In this document: in pieces, positions 52,281-64,000 of the stretch | Numbering within the stretch: position 1 is the first letter of the stretch | Layout: the number at the start of each line of letters is the position of its first letter | Source: Symbiodinium natans | Lineage: Eukaryota > Sar > Dinophyceae > Suessiales > Symbiodiniaceae | Length of the DNA: 64,000 nt | Assembly: GCA_905221605.1 (NCBI GenBank) | Contig: CAJNDS010000702.1 | Span: forward strand, 649,906 to 713,905 | Reading direction: 5' to 3' | Position numbers and translations under genes: made by a program | The notes under the pieces: generated by a model | What the model was told of the DNA's origin: nothing | Database searches by the model: none | The model's input: the letters and a program-made list of their open reading frames with translations, nothing else

Positions 52281-52785
52281 CAGAACAACCGGCGCTACCC
52301 CCCTTACACCCTGAACCTATGGGAACGGACCTCTTTGACGTTGCGCCTTTGCCCGTGTTCTGTCGTGCATGGCAAGGTGCCACAGTTCAGAAACATTAAA
52401 AACCTTTCAGCCTTTGAAACGGCGGCGAACGGGTGGCGATAGCAAATCGTGAGTCTCTGCGTTTGATTTTTGCGGTTTTGGCAAGGAACCTGCTAACTTA
52501 GCCACTCTGCCCTTCGTGGCCATTAACAGGCCAAAAATGTGTCATTCTCGTGGGGCTTGTGTGCCGTTTGGCTTTATCCAGTCCAGTGGAGCCCTTCTGC
52601 TGTAGAAGGCAAAAAAGCGTTTTGTGGAGCCTCCGGCCTCTGCAGCTGGCAGTCTGAGCTCAAGCTTGCATCTCGAATCTAGCTCTGTGGCTGCCCGCCA
52701 AATACAAAATGTTCTTCCTCATAAGGGTAACATAGGGTTATGTTTGTTTGTTCTTTGGGGGTTTTTAAGCAAGCAGTACGTACTG
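52281..52785. other. Unique DNA
   Basis: No gene or repeat recognised. Confidence 0.4.
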
Positions 52786-52964
52786 CCTAAACCCTAAACC
52801 CTAAACCCAAAACCCAAAACCCTAAACACTAAACCCTAAACCCTAAACCCTAAACCCTAAACCTTAAACCCTAAACCCTGAACCTTAAACCCTAAACCCT
52901 AAACCCTAAGCCCTAAGCCCTAAGCCCTAAGCCCTAAGCCCTAAGCCCTAAGCCCTAAACCCCC
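52786..52964 (-). repeat. CCCTAAA block with CCCTAAG sub-block
   Basis: About 16 CCCTAAA-type heptamers followed by nine consecutive CCCTAAG heptamers (52903-52957), then CCCTAAA. Confidence 0.95.
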
Positions 52965-53640
52965 TTTGTTGGCAGCCGCAGCCTTTGGCGAGATGGATTC
53001 CTGGGCCCCGGCCTTCAACCGCTTGCACATCCGGCCTGCCAAGCTCTCAGTCACCGCATGACGACATAAGACACAGGACATCATGGGATGCTGACGCGGT
53101 AAGGTTTTCAGGGGTTAGGGTTTCAAGTCCTGATGCAAAAAGGGTTTATAGGGTCAGTTCAAGATCTGTTTGAGTTCTTCTGCGGCTGCTTGCAGACGTT
53201 GATTGACCTCAGGCTTCCGCGATGACGCCCATCCGGAAGGCATTGGCCCTCCATGGATGTCGTTCACGTGTAGTTCGAGCAGTTCCATGTTGCCGTGGGT
53301 CTTGAAAGGATACGCGGGAGAAGCCGAGATGGCCCGGCATCCTAGCCTTCGAGAATCTCCCGTTTCCTTCTCACGACTTGGGTAACTTGACAAAGAGCCT
53401 TATGCTGATGCTGACTTATGCAAGTGTAGCTGCAGACCAGACACGGCTGGGACGGGGGGCCCTTCACAAACCAGTGCAAATACCGGGCGCTGGATCGAGG
53501 TGATTGGGAACTCAGCGGGTGTCCAAAGCCTGCCTTTTAGAGACCCAGCGGCAGTTTCACCGGGCGGGTTTCGTACATTCTCGCAGCGTACGGAGGGGGT
53601 GAGCAATGTAGCTGTAGCTGCCTCTTCGCCAGGATACGTC
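52965..53640 (-). other. Possible minus-strand terminal exon
   Basis: On the minus strand 53311-53154 reads NMELLELHVNDIHGGPMPSG, continues through KPEVNQRLQAAAEELKQILN and ends at a stop: balanced composition with a terminal helix, preceded by TTTCAAG. It looks like a real last exon but has no family I recognise. The adjoining 53606-53400 frame is doubtful. Confidence 0.3.
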
Positions 53641-56600
53641 TCCCCCTACCTATCAGCCGCTTGACCAAGTTGCGTTTCACTGAAAGTGTGCTGGCCGAGC
53701 CGGTGTCTTACGTGAAGACGGGCTTCCCTGCTTCGCGTTCTCGGCAACATGCCACACCACGTTTGGGAATGAGGGCTCCAATTTCTGCAAGTCTGAACCA
53801 TGTAGACCTTGGGCTTGCTTTATACTCTTTCAACCTCTTGGGTTCCACTTGGGTTAGGGTTTAGGGTTGAAGCCAGCATGTCATATTTGGCCATGCAAGC
53901 CCACGATCCGGACCCCTTTCCCTGCGAAGTGGTAGCGAGGCCATGTTTCAAGTCGCTGCGCCTGACTTGCGTTGTACAAGGCATGCCTTGGCAAAGGCCA
54001 GGCAGACAACCTGCCCATCGAATGCTCTGCACCTTCGGCGGGGCCGTCGCAACGCATCAAAATGCCTCTGTGATTTCTTGCCTGTGGTCCGTTATCCCAT
54101 CCTTCTGTGCCAGTGAACATGCAGCAATCTACAATTAACAAATGTCATTACGTAGATATCTGAAGTGCTGGGCGAACGTCCCGAAATTCGCACGCCCACG
54201 CCTACACAACTACCAACAATCAACAATCATGACCGAAATGTATGACGGCGGTTGGTATGACGAGGAGCTCTCCTGGGCCATTCCATCTATATACTTTGTT
54301 TACTTTACAAGACTACACGGTGCACGATGCTGTACTATACTCTACGATGTACGAGCAGCTGCCTTTGCGCCCCGAAGATTCCGAGTGAAGTTTGCTATAC
54401 AGTATACTATCTATAGCAGGAACCAAGCTCTTGGAAGGGCCGAACTCTGTTCCAAAACTATGCAAGAGTGGTTTGATGCGTCGCTTTCCTAGCCCCATAG
54501 CTGCCATAGCTTGATTTGTGAGTTTTTGCGAGCCAAAGCTCTAAGCATCCTGAGCCTTCTCCACGTCAACATGCGTGCAGACCGATGTTTGCCTGCAACG
54601 ATTGCCTGCAGGGAAGAGTATACGCCTGGGCAGTTGGGCATGCCTTTCAAAGCACTGGCCCTGTCAGGGATTCGGGGAGGTTTGGTTTTTTTCTCAAGGC
54701 GAACTCACCTCGCACATGGTATTAAGAACGACCCAAAGTTTGCAAACACCCACCTCAATGTAGGTGTCCTCCCTAAACCCTGAACCCTAAACTCCCTAAA
54801 CCCTGAAGCATGGACGTCACGGCTGTCGAAGGGCGCCGCCGTTGCATCCCCGAGCTTAGGCTGCCAAGACCGAGGTTTGGAGGTGCTTCAGAGGGGATTT
54901 GGGGTTTAGGGTTGTGGGCAAAGTTTAGGGTTTAGGGTTTAAGATTCTAGGGTGACATTTCAAACCCGAAGCCCGAAACCAGATAAGCGACATGCCTTTT
55001 TCTCTCAGATACATGAGCTCCCCAAACCTCTTTTGCAACTCGAAGCCTACAGCCTGCCGAAAGTTCTTTAAGCACTTGCCCTAAGACCCTGAAACCCGAG
55101 CAACAAAAAGGGTTCAACATGCTCTAGCATGGTTGCTCGCACGGCATGGCTGCCGCGGACAGAATGGAGGTCAGGGGCCCTCTTAGGGCCTTGCAGGGTT
55201 TCGACAAAGGGCTTCGGGTTTCGAGTTTGGTGTTCTGAGTGTCTTGATTTCTTCTTGGGTCTGTCAAGGATGTCAGTCTGGAAGGAAAGTGCCATGTAAA
55301 GCTGCAGCAGAAACAGCGGGCTCCGATGACATAAGGCTAAACGTGGTGGCGTTTCATCGTCATACTCTGTTATTTTTTTTGTATGGAGGAGCTGCGCCAT
55401 GTGAGGCGAGTACCCCGAGGCAAACAAAAACAATACCGACGGTATTTCGTCGCTATGTTGACAACCACATATGTACTTTGGTCCCAGTACTCTTAGAAGT
55501 TGTCCATGTGGAAGGCCAATTTCTTTAACACAAACGGAGGACATCGAGGGCCAAACAAATAGCTGTTTGAAGTGGGCCATCGTCATGGTGACCCGCGCTT
55601 GTGATCGGTCCGTCCAGTTACATTTGCCTCAGTGTGGAAGAGCCTGTGCCGTGCAACCCTAAGCCCGAAACCTAAACTGACAAAAGCTGACTTTCCCACA
55701 CCAGCACGCCGGACCATGCAGTGACTGGCAAATCTCCAAGGCTAGAGTGAGCAGACTGACCACAACTCCTGAGATGTTGGGAAAACGAAGTTCTTAAACA
55801 CCCGTCACCCTGAACCCTTAACCCCAAACCCAAACCCAAACCCGCTTGGGGCAGGTTATAACAAGAGACGAACAGTGGAAAGCCTGAGACTCCATTTCAC
55901 AGTGTTTAAAGTTTGAGGGTGCCAGACCACGGACTGCTTAACAAGCGGTTGCCGGGTGGGCTGAAGGACCCGGTCTGGAGAGCTTCCCGGGTATTGCCCA
56001 CGAGGGCAGTTGGGGCCATGTCAACACGAAACCACGACTGTTCCCTGCGGAGTGATCCCAGAGGGGGTCTGCTGGGCGGGTGGCAAAAAAGACCTAAACT
56101 TTGAGATGGGCATTCGCTGGTGGGCACGCCATGGTCGAGCTGTGTGGGTGGCGGCGGCGGTGGGTTTAGGGTTTAGTTTAGGGTTTAGGGTGTTTAGGTG
56201 ATAGGGTCATCGGGTTACAGGGTTTTAGACTGCCCAACCTGTCATCACACTCGGATCTGTCTCGGATTGGCATGCGCCAACGGCCAGGCACATACTACAA
56301 GGCCCACGCCAAGTTGCACAAGTGTGGAAGGCAGCTGCCTTGCAGCATCAAAATGCCACCTTTCTGCTTGCAGGCCTTGAAGGAAGGAGATGGGCCTCCA
56401 CCGCGCTAGCAGTCGCAGAGTTCGGCCTATGTGCCCTGGGCCCGGACGCCATCTTAGATATGCACCGCATGTGCAGATGCAACCCTGCCCATTGTGCACC
56501 ACTTAGCTATCGTCAGTTCAGGTGCTATGGGAAGGATGCTAGATTCGCGTTTGAGAGCCCCGGCAGCACTCAGCTTTGAAAGTCAGAGTGGAATGTTGTA

Positions 56601-56916
56601 TTTGGATTTTCCTGGCTGATGCTTGTTTCGTGTTTGGCCTTCGAGCTTCGAGCTGTTAGCCCCAGACATTGATTGGAAGCCATGCTAACCTGAACGGAGC
56701 GACAAACCTATCATCAAGACTTCAGGTACTTGGCAACTGGCAAAACCTGGTGCGCGCATTGTGCGCTGATGAATGTCGGAGCAGTGATGAGGCTTGACAG
56801 CGATGATGAAGCATCATGTTGTGCAGATGGCGGTACCTTCTGGCCTTTATATCGCGAGCCACGATCGGCATCGTTCCATATGGCAGCATTTTGCTCAAGT
56901 GCAACTCAGTGATTCC
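53641..56916. other. Gene-poor stretch
   Basis: Isolated heptamers at 53852-53868, 54770-54810, 54900-54945, 55800-55845 and 56162-56195. 54230-54280 (MTEMYDGGWYDEELSWA) and an AT-rich stretch with GTATAC words (54290-54420) resemble an exon-intron pair of the style seen in the RNA-binding gene, but cannot be assembled. No gene is called. Confidence 0.4.
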
Positions 56917-56918
56917 AG
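56917..56918 (+). promoter_or_regulatory. Candidate spliced-leader acceptor, glycosyltransferase copy 2
   Basis: GATTCCAG 20 bases before the ATG, at the position equivalent to GATTCTAG in copy 1. Confidence 0.42.
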
Positions 56919-56937
56919 CCCATCTGCTCCCGGTGCA

Positions 56938-58536
56938 ATGGAGGAACTGGCCCGACAGTCGGGTCCTGGTCTTTCCATCGCAGCGGTTTGCGCCCAGGGA
57001 ACGGGGCATTTGCTTCCCATCCTGAACATTTGCACCGAGCTCTCCAAACGAGGGCACAAAGTCAAGGTGTACATGCCGGACTTCGACAAAGAGAACACTG
57101 AGAAGTTGACTCGGAAAAGCGGATCGGAGTTCGTCCCTCTGGACTCGCAAGGCAACACTGAAGAGGGCGTCAAGGAGAAGGCAAATAAGATAGGCACGAT
57201 TCAGTTCTTGCTCTGGGAAGAGATCATGTCGCCGGCGTTGAGGAGTGAGTTTTCAAAGAGTGCCCTGGCACATTTTGACATCTGTTACTTGTGGTTGTTT
57301 ATGTGTGTATGTGTGTATGTATGTATGTATGTACGCATATACCTGTGACGTACTGGCCAGCCCTTGAGAAGTGTGCGTAATGCCATCCTTATCCCTTCCC
57401 TAGGCAGGCCAGATGTGGTGCTAGCGGACTTCGCTTCGCCGGCAGGAGCTGCGATGGCTGAGGAGATGAACATCCCTCTGGTGATTAATATTCCAGGCCC
57501 TCTAACAGGAGCCCATGTCTTCATGGGAATGGCCGATCCATCAACTGCCGTCAATTTCCTCGGGTTGCACATCGCGCGGCAGCGCCTGAGTATTATGGCT
57601 CTTGCCAGATTTCTAAATCTGAAGTCTTTCCGCACCTTGGGATCAAAGATGCGTCATCATGTTGGCAGAGGTGCGATTGTGCTGGTGCAGACTGTTTGGG
57701 GACTTGACCAGACAACCCCGGTGTACCCCAATATCGTCGTGACTGGCCCCGTTCTACCACCAGCAGCTGACCTGCGAGAGAAGTTAGCCAAAGACCATGG
57801 GGAGCTTTACAAGTTCCTCCGTGCGAGTGAGGGCGGTGCTGGTGTGGTGTACGTGACCACAGGAAGCCAGGTGAAGCTCTTCGACTGGCAGGTGCGGGCT
57901 CGGTACCATGGCCTCAAGCGAACCAAGTTTCCAGTCGTTTGGAGCTTGAAGGAGGAGATGCAAAAGCTCCTGCCCAACAAGGATGACCCAGACTTCTTCA
58001 TCAGCAAGTGGACGCCCCAGGCTGAGTTGCTGCAAGACCCTGCCATCAAGGTGGTGATTACTCATTGTGGGTGGGGTGGCACCTTGGAAACTTTGACTGC
58101 TGGGAAGCCAATCGTGGCCATTCCTTTTTTTGGTGACCAGCCGATCAACGCGTCCCTCTTGAAGGAGCGGGGCGTGGTGGAGCCCATCGGCAGGGTCCCG
58201 ACGAGAGTTGGTGGCGCACCGAATCCCTACAAAGAAGGCTGGATGACGGAGGGCACCGTCTACGCAGCAGTGACCAAGGTCATGAAAACCCCTTCATACA
58301 CAGAAGCGGCTCAGAAGCTGATGAAATCATCCCGCGCATCCGGTGGTGCGGCAGCTGCAGCACAGCAAGTGGAATGGGCCGGGTGGTATGGCACTGACCA
58401 CATGAAGCCCACCAACTTTGATCATGTGACGGGGTCAAATCCGTTCAGCGGCTGTTTCGCCGGGCTTCTCGCCGTTGGCGCGTGCGCTGCTGCTGTGGTG
58501 TATCTCAAATGGGGGCTTCTATCTAGTCTACTGTGA
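56938..58536 (+). CDS. Family-1 UDP-glycosyltransferase, copy 2 (two exons)
   Basis: Exons 56938-57244 and 57404-58536 give 479 residues, phase-1 junction. Motifs as in copy 1: AAVCAQGTGHLLPILNIC at the N-terminus, RPDVVLADFASPAG, FISKWTPQAELLQ, ITHCGWGGTLE, FFGDQPINA, and a hydrophobic C-terminal anchor (GCFAGLLAVGACAAAVVYL). Long stretches are identical to copy 1 at DNA level, including most of exon 1. The frame runs unbroken across the place where copy 1 has its heptamer-filled second intron (here ARFLNLKSFRTLGSK). Substrate unknown. This copy looks intact; the simpler structure is probably ancestral. Confidence 0.83.
57245..57403 (+). other. Intron 1 of glycosyltransferase copy 2
   Basis: GAGGA|GTGAGT ... 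CCCTAG|GCAGG, same position, phase and edge sequence as in copy 1. A (TGTA)n microsatellite at 57303-57340 is specific to this copy. Confidence 0.72.
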
Positions 58537-58724
58537 TTTGATACGAGTCTTCACCTTGGCAGGTCCACGTCTGCCCACGGCATGTATGCCGTGGTGTTGC
58601 AGTGTCAGGCGCTGTTCGTTTCTACCTTTTAAAACAACCGCAGAGGACCGGTGCAAGGGCACTCCAGGTCCTTCAAGTCCGAAACGCATGTTAAAAACGC
58701 ACGCAGCAATGTGCAGGCCCTACT
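58537..58724. other. 3' flank shared with copy 1
   Basis: 58618-58690 is alignable with 34034-34090 downstream of copy 1 (CGTTTCTACC, GGACCGGTGCAAGGG). The duplication therefore included 3' flank. The satellite starts directly after. Confidence 0.55.
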
Positions 58725-58730
58725 GTATAG

Positions 58731-58789
58731 AACCTTTTCGCAGAGCAAGCATGGTGTTTACCCAACTCTTCTTGCTCTGCGAAAAGGTT
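58731..58789. repeat. 19-bp-arm hairpin in each satellite unit (first copy)
   Basis: AACCTTTTCGCAGAGCAAG and its perfect complement are separated by 21 bases. The same hairpin recurs in every unit (from about 59785, 60837, 61837 and 62917). Confidence 0.9.
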
Positions 58790-60280
58790 TCACAGCCCCC
58801 AGAATATGGTGGTTTAAGTAAAGAGAGAGATGTTAATCGCTTGTGTGCTGGTAGCGTAATCGCGGCTCCATAGCGAAAACACATCCTATGCTTTTCCTAA
58901 CATTTGCACTTTCAGAACACCGTAGAAGCAAAAACATTTTCCTTAGAGGTTTGTCGTATGTCCCCTCCCTTCCTGCCTAGGGTCTTGTGAGGGCGCCAGA
59001 AGTTTGTCGCATGTCCCTTCGTGCTCATAGGGTGAGGGCCCTAGAGGTTAATATAGCCGTTTTAAAGTGCAGGGGCCACGATTACGTTACCAGCGCAGTC
59101 TTTTTGAACCATTTTAAATGCAGGCGGGCTATAGGGCCACGATTACGCTACCAGCACAGGCCTGTGGGCGCAGAACACTAGCCCTGAAAACGTGTTTTAA
59201 ACGTTTAAAAAAACCATAGATGTTTCGCCCCTGCGACCAAATAGCTCGCGCCATTGTGCGAGCTATTTGGTCATCAGGGCGCGGGTGCTAGTTGCTTACG
59301 ACGTTATCCTGCGAGCGCGAAGGGAGGGGACATACGACAGACTTCGACAAACCCGACGAGCACAAAGGGAGGGGACATCCGACAAAGCTCTACGGGATAT
59401 GTTTGTATTTCTACAATGTTCTGAAAGTGCGGTCCCCAAAAGGTGGTTGCTATTTCAGTACGCTCGGCCCCCAAAAGCAGGATGTTAGTTGAACACGCTC
59501 AGTCTTGTTGCACGCAGACCAACCAAGGCGCCTCTCTGAAACCTTCCAACCGCGCACGCAGGGCCCTTCAAGCAAGTCATGGTTCCATGGCTTTGAGGCC
59601 TAGCCTCGAGGGGTACGAGCACGAAGGGAGGGACATGCGACAAAATTCTCGGGCCCTCACCAAGCCTTACGAGCACGAAGGGAGGGGACATCCGACAAAC
59701 CTCTCAGGGATATGTTTTACTTCTACAGTGCTCTGAAAGTGCAACATCAGGAAAAACATAAGGATGTTCTTTGCGCTTGTATAGAACCTTTTCGCAGAGC
59801 AAGCATGGTGTTTACCCAGCTCTTCTTGCTTTGCGAAAAGGTTTCACACAATATGGTGGTTTAAGTAAACAGAGAGAGAGAGATGTTAATCGCTTGTGTG
59901 CTGGTAGCGTAATCGCGGCTCCATAGCGTGTACAAGCGCAAACACATCTTTTGCTTTTCTTAACATTTGCACCTTCAGAACACTGTAGAAGCAAAAACAT
60001 ATCCCTTAAAGGTTTGTCGTATGTCCCCTCCCTTCCTGCATAGGGTCTTGTGAGGGCGCCAGAAGTTTGTCGCATGTCCCCTAGAGGTTAATATAGCCGT
60101 TTTAAAGTGCAGGCGGGTTGTGGGGCCACGATTACGTTACCAGCGCAGTCTTTTTGAACCATTTTAAATGAATGGGCTATAGGGCCACGATCACGCTACC
60201 AGCACAGGCCTGTGGGCGCAGAACGCTAGCCCTGAAAATCTGTTATAACGTTGAAAAAACCATAGATGTTTCGCCCCTGC

Positions 60281-60318
60281 GACCAAATAGCTCGCGCCAT
60301 GGCGCGAGCTATTTGGTC
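60281..60318. repeat. Perfect 38-bp palindrome in the satellite unit
   Basis: GACCAAATAGCTCGCGCC followed directly by its complement, centred on CCATGG. Other units (59235, 61363, 62361, 63442) have one or two mismatches at or near the centre. Confidence 0.95.
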
Positions 60319-61679
60319 ATCAGGGCGCAGAAGGGGTGCTAGTTGCTTACGACGTTATCCTGCGAGCGCGAAGGGAGGGGACATACGACAGACTTCGACC
60401 AAACCCGACGAGCACAAAGGGAGGGGACATCCGACAAAGCTCTACGGGATATGTTTGTTTTTCTACAGTGTTCTGAAAGTGCGGTCCCCAAAAGGTGGTT
60501 GCTATTTGAGTACGCTCGGCCCCCAAAAGCAGGATGTTAGTTGAACACGCTCAGTCTTGTTGCACGCAGACCAACCAAGGCGCCTCTCTGAAACCTTCCA
60601 ACCGCGCACGCAGGGCCCTTCAAGCAAGTCATGGTTCCATGGCTTTGAGGCCTAGCCTCGAGGGGTACGAGCACGAAGGGAGGGACATGCGACAAAATTC
60701 TCGGGCCCTCACCAAGCCTTACGAGCACGAAGGGAGGGGACATCCGACAAACCTCTCAGGGATATGTTTTACTTCTACAGTGCTCTGAAAGTGCAACATC
60801 AGGAAAAACATAAGGATGTTCTGTGCGCTTGTATAGAACCTTTTCGCAGAGCAAGCATGGTGTTTACCCAACTCTTCTTGCTCTGCGAAAAGGTTTCACA
60901 GCCCCTAGAATATGGTGGCTTAAGTAAAGAGAGAGATGTTAATCGCTTGTGTGCTGGCAGCGTAATCGCGGCTCCATAGCGTGTACAAGCGCAAAACACA
61001 TCCTCTGCTTTTGCTAACATTTGCACTTTCAGAACACTGTAGAAGCAAAAACATATCCCTTAGAGGTTTGTCGTATGTCCCCTCCCTTCCTGCATAGGGT
61101 CTTGTGAGGGCGCCAGAAGTTTGTCGCATGTCCCTTCGTGCTCGTAGGGTGAGGGCCCTAGAGGTTAATATAGCCGTTTTAAAGTGCAGGTGGGTTGTGG
61201 GGCCACGATTACGTTACCAGCGCAGTCTTTTTGAACCATTTTTAAATGCAGGCGGGGTATAGGGCCACGATTACGCTACCAGCAGAGGCCTGTGGGCGCA
61301 GAACACTAGCCCTGAAAACGTGTTTTAAACGTTGAAAAAAACCATAGGTGTTTCGCCCCTGCGACCAAATAGCTCGCGCCATTGCGCGAGCTATTTGGTC
61401 ATCAGGGCGCGGGTGCTAGTTGCTTACGACGTTATCCTGCGAGCGCGAAGGGAGGGGACATACGACAGACTTCGACCAAACCCGACGAGCACAAAGGGAG
61501 GGGACATCCGACAAAGCTCTACGGGATATGTTTGCATGGTTGAACACGCTCAGTCTTGTTGCACGCAGACCAACCAAGGCGCCTCTCTGAAACCTTCCAA
61601 CCGCGCACGCAGGGCCCTTCAAGGAAGTCATGGTTCCATGGCTTTGAGGCCTAGCCTCGAGGGGTACGAGCACGAAGGG

Positions 61680-62100
61680 AGGGACATGCGACAAAATTCT
61701 CGGGCCCTCACCAAGCCTTACGAGCACGAAGGGAGGGGACATCCGACAAACCTCTCAGGGATATGTTTTACTTCTACAGTGCTCTGAAAGTGCAACATCA
61801 GGAAAAACATAGGATGTTCTTTGCGCTTGTATAGAACCTTTTCGCAGAGCAAGCATGGTGTTTACCCAACTCTTCTTGCTCTGCGAAAAGGTTTCGCAGC
61901 CCCTAGAATATGGTGGCTTATGTAAAGAGAGAGATGTTAATCGCTTGTGTGCTGGCAGCGTAATCGCGGCTCCATAGCGTGTACAAGCGCAACACACATC
62001 CTATGCTTTTCCTAACGTTTGCACTTTCAGAACACTGTAGAAGCAAAAACATATCCCTTAGAGGTTTGTCGTATGTCCCCTCCCTTCCTGCCTAGGGTCT
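61680..62100. repeat. About 105-bp inverted arms inside the satellite unit
   Basis: From GGGAGGGGACATCCGACAAA (61731) through about 61835, and inverted at about 61975-62090, with roughly 85-90% match by eye. The inner 140 bp includes the 19-bp hairpin. All units show the same arrangement, so each can fold into one long stem. Confidence 0.85.
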
Positions 62101-64000
62101 GGTGAGGGCGCCAGAAGTTTGTCGCATTTCCCTTCGCGCTCGTAGGGTGAGGGCCCTAGAGGTTAATATAGCCGTTTTAAAGTGCAGGTGGGTTGTGGGG
62201 CCACGATTACGTTACCAGCGCAGTCTTTTTGAACCATTTTTAAATGCAGGCGGGCTATATGGCCACGATTACGCTACCAGCAGAGGCCTGTGGGCGCAGA
62301 ACGCTAGCCCTGAAAACGTGTTTTAAACGTTGAAAAAAACCATAGATGTTTCGCCCCTGCGACCAAATAGCTCGCGCCATTGCGCCAGCTATTTGGTCAT
62401 CAGGGCGCAGAAGGGGTGCTAGTTGCTTACGACGTTATCCTGCGAGCGCGAAGGGAGGGGACATACGACAGACTTCGACCAAACCCGACGAGCACAAAGG
62501 GAGGGGACATCCGACAAAGCTCTACGGGATATGTTTGCATGTCTACAGTGTTCTGAAAGTGCGGTCCCCAAAAGGTGGTTGCTATTTGAGTACGCTCGGC
62601 CCCCAAAAGCAGGATGTTCGTTGAACACGCTCAGTCTTGTTGCATGCAGACCAGCCAAGGCGCCTCTCTGAAACCTTCCAACCGCGCACGCAGGGCCCTT
62701 CAAGCAAGTCATGGTTCCATGGCTTTGAGGCCTAGCCTCGAGGGGTACGAGCACGAAGGGAGGGACATGCGACAAAATTCTCGGGCCCTCACCAAGCCTT
62801 ACGAGCACGAAGGGAGGGGACATCCGACAAACCTCTCAGGGATATGTTTTACTTCTACAGTGCTCTGAAAGTGCAACATCAGGAAAAACATAGGATGTTC
62901 TTTGCGCTTGTATAGAACCTTTTCGCAGAGCAAGCATGGTGTTTACCCAACTCTTCTTGCTCTGCGAAAAGGTTTCACAGCCCCTAGAATATGGTGGTTT
63001 AAGTAAAGAGAGAGATGTTAATCGCTTGTGTGCTGGCAGCGTAATCGCGGCTCCATAGCGTGTACAAGCGCAAAACACATCCTCTGCTTTTGCTAACATT
63101 TGCACTTTCAGAACACTGTAGAAGCAAAAACATATCCCTTAGAGGTTTGTCGTATGTCCCCTCCCTTCCTGCATAGCGTCTTGTGAGGGCGCCAGAAGTT
63201 TGTCGCATGTCCCTTCGTGCTCGTAGGGTGAGGGCCCTAGAGGTTAATATAGCCGTTTTAAAGTGCAGGTGGGTTGTGGGGCCACGATTACGTTACCAGC
63301 GCAGTCTTTTTGAACCATTTTTAAATCCAGGCGGGGTATAGGGCCACGATTACGCTACCAGCACAGGCCTGTGGGCGCAGAACACTGGCCCTGAAAACGT
63401 GTTTTAAACGTTGAAAAAAAACAAAGATGTTTCGCCCCTGCGACCAAATAGCTCGCGCCATTGCGCGAGCTATTTGGTCACCAGGGCGCGGGTGCTAGTT
63501 GCTTACGACGTTATCCTGCGAGCGCGAAGGGAGGGGACATACGACAGACTTCGACCAAACCCGACGAGCACAAAGGGAGGGGACATCCGACAAAAAGCTT
63601 TACGGGATATGTTTGCATTTCTACAGTGTTCTGAAAGTGCGGTCCCCAAAAGGTGGTTGCTATTTGAGTACGCTCGGCCCCCAAAAGCAGGATGTTCGTT
63701 GAACACGCTCAGTCTTTTCGCACGCAGACCAACCAAGGCGCCTCTCTGAAACCTTCCAACCGCGCACGCAGGGCCCTTCAAGCAAGTCATGGTTCCATGG
63801 CTTTGAGGCCTAGCCTCGAGGGGTACGAGCACGAAGGGAGGGACATGCGACAAAATTCTCGGGCCCTCACCAAGCCTTACGAGCACGAAGGGAGGGGACA
63901 TCCGACAAACCTCTCAGGGATATGTTTTACTTCTACAGTGCTCTGAAAGTGCAACATCAGGAAAAACATAGGATGTTCTTTGCGCTTGTATAGAACCTTT

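Larger units (their letters stand above)
58725..64000. repeat. Satellite with about 1.05-kb unit, five copies, continuing past the window
   Basis: Marked by its central palindrome at 59235, 60281, 61363, 62361 and 63442, the unit is 1,046, 1,082, 998 and 1,081 bp. The third unit lacks about 80 bp near 61537. The array starts part-way through a unit. Each unit contains the word GGGAGGGGACAT(A/C)CGACA several times in both orientations. Frames of about 84 codons recur in every unit because the units are homogenised; no independent sign of coding was seen. Confidence 0.95.

Noticed and set aside
1-64000. Telomere repeats as evidence of a chromosome end in the window
   Set aside because: Blocks are short, lie in both orientations and are separated by genes and exons. 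They are interstitial.
58725-64000. A conserved 84-codon gene in each satellite unit
   Set aside because: Conservation equals that of the whole unit, the opposite strand has an equally conserved frame, and no motif is seen.
1-64000. tRNA or rRNA genes
   Set aside because: No cloverleaf boxes or rRNA core sequences were noticed by eye; a covariance-model scan would be needed to exclude them.

Overview
The window reads as nuclear DNA of a dinoflagellate. Three things point there. (1) Plant-type telomere heptamers (TTTAGGG/CCCTAAA) are scattered in dozens of interstitial blocks on both strands. (2) Several introns have GC instead of GT donors, and exon joins repeatedly fall at AG|G. (3) Start codons sit a few bases after good AG acceptor sites, as expected for spliced-leader trans-splicing. 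The genus cannot be fixed from sequence alone. All exon structures below were read by eye and are unconfirmed by transcripts.

Layout. 1-0.7 kb: a 46-bp tandem array. 2.3-14.7 kb: the dispersed exons of one plus-strand gene for a pentameric (Cys-loop-type) ligand-gated ion channel. Its introns are filled with telomere-like heptamer blocks, simple repeats, several minisatellites (5.2-6.4 kb) and a decayed copia-like pol fragment (12.4-13.3 kb, minus strand). 17.9-19.35 kb: a two-exon gene of unknown function whose single intron carries heptamers. 24.5-27.3 kb: a multi-exon RNA-binding gene (cold-shock domain, an unnamed domain, RRM, Cys-rich tail). 28.7-29.8 kb: an intronless ureide-permease-like transporter. 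32.0-33.8 kb and 56.9-58.5 kb: two paralogous family-1 UDP-glycosyltransferases.

Between the two glycosyltransferases lies a repeat-rich block: a three-monomer higher-order satellite (36.3-39.7 kb) bracketed by 9-bp repeats, poly-C tracts, a 47-bp satellite of about 90 copies (42.9-47.1 kb), and a nest of non-LTR retrotransposon pieces (47.1-52.3 kb). In that nest one element has inserted into another and left a clean 14-bp target duplication. From 58.7 kb to the end there is a satellite with a unit of about 1.05 kb, each unit carrying large inverted arms and a near-perfect 38-bp palindrome.

The most interesting theme is the relation between telomere-like heptamers and introns. They fill introns of at least three genes. 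In three places a CCCTAAA block precedes and a TTTAGGG block follows a short exon or exon-like spacer, so the pre-mRNA could fold with the exon in the loop. In the glycosyltransferase pair, heptamer blocks are present in one copy and absent from the other, both inside the gene (as an extra intron) and in the 3' flank. This suggests that these blocks are inserted or amplified sequences that become introns.
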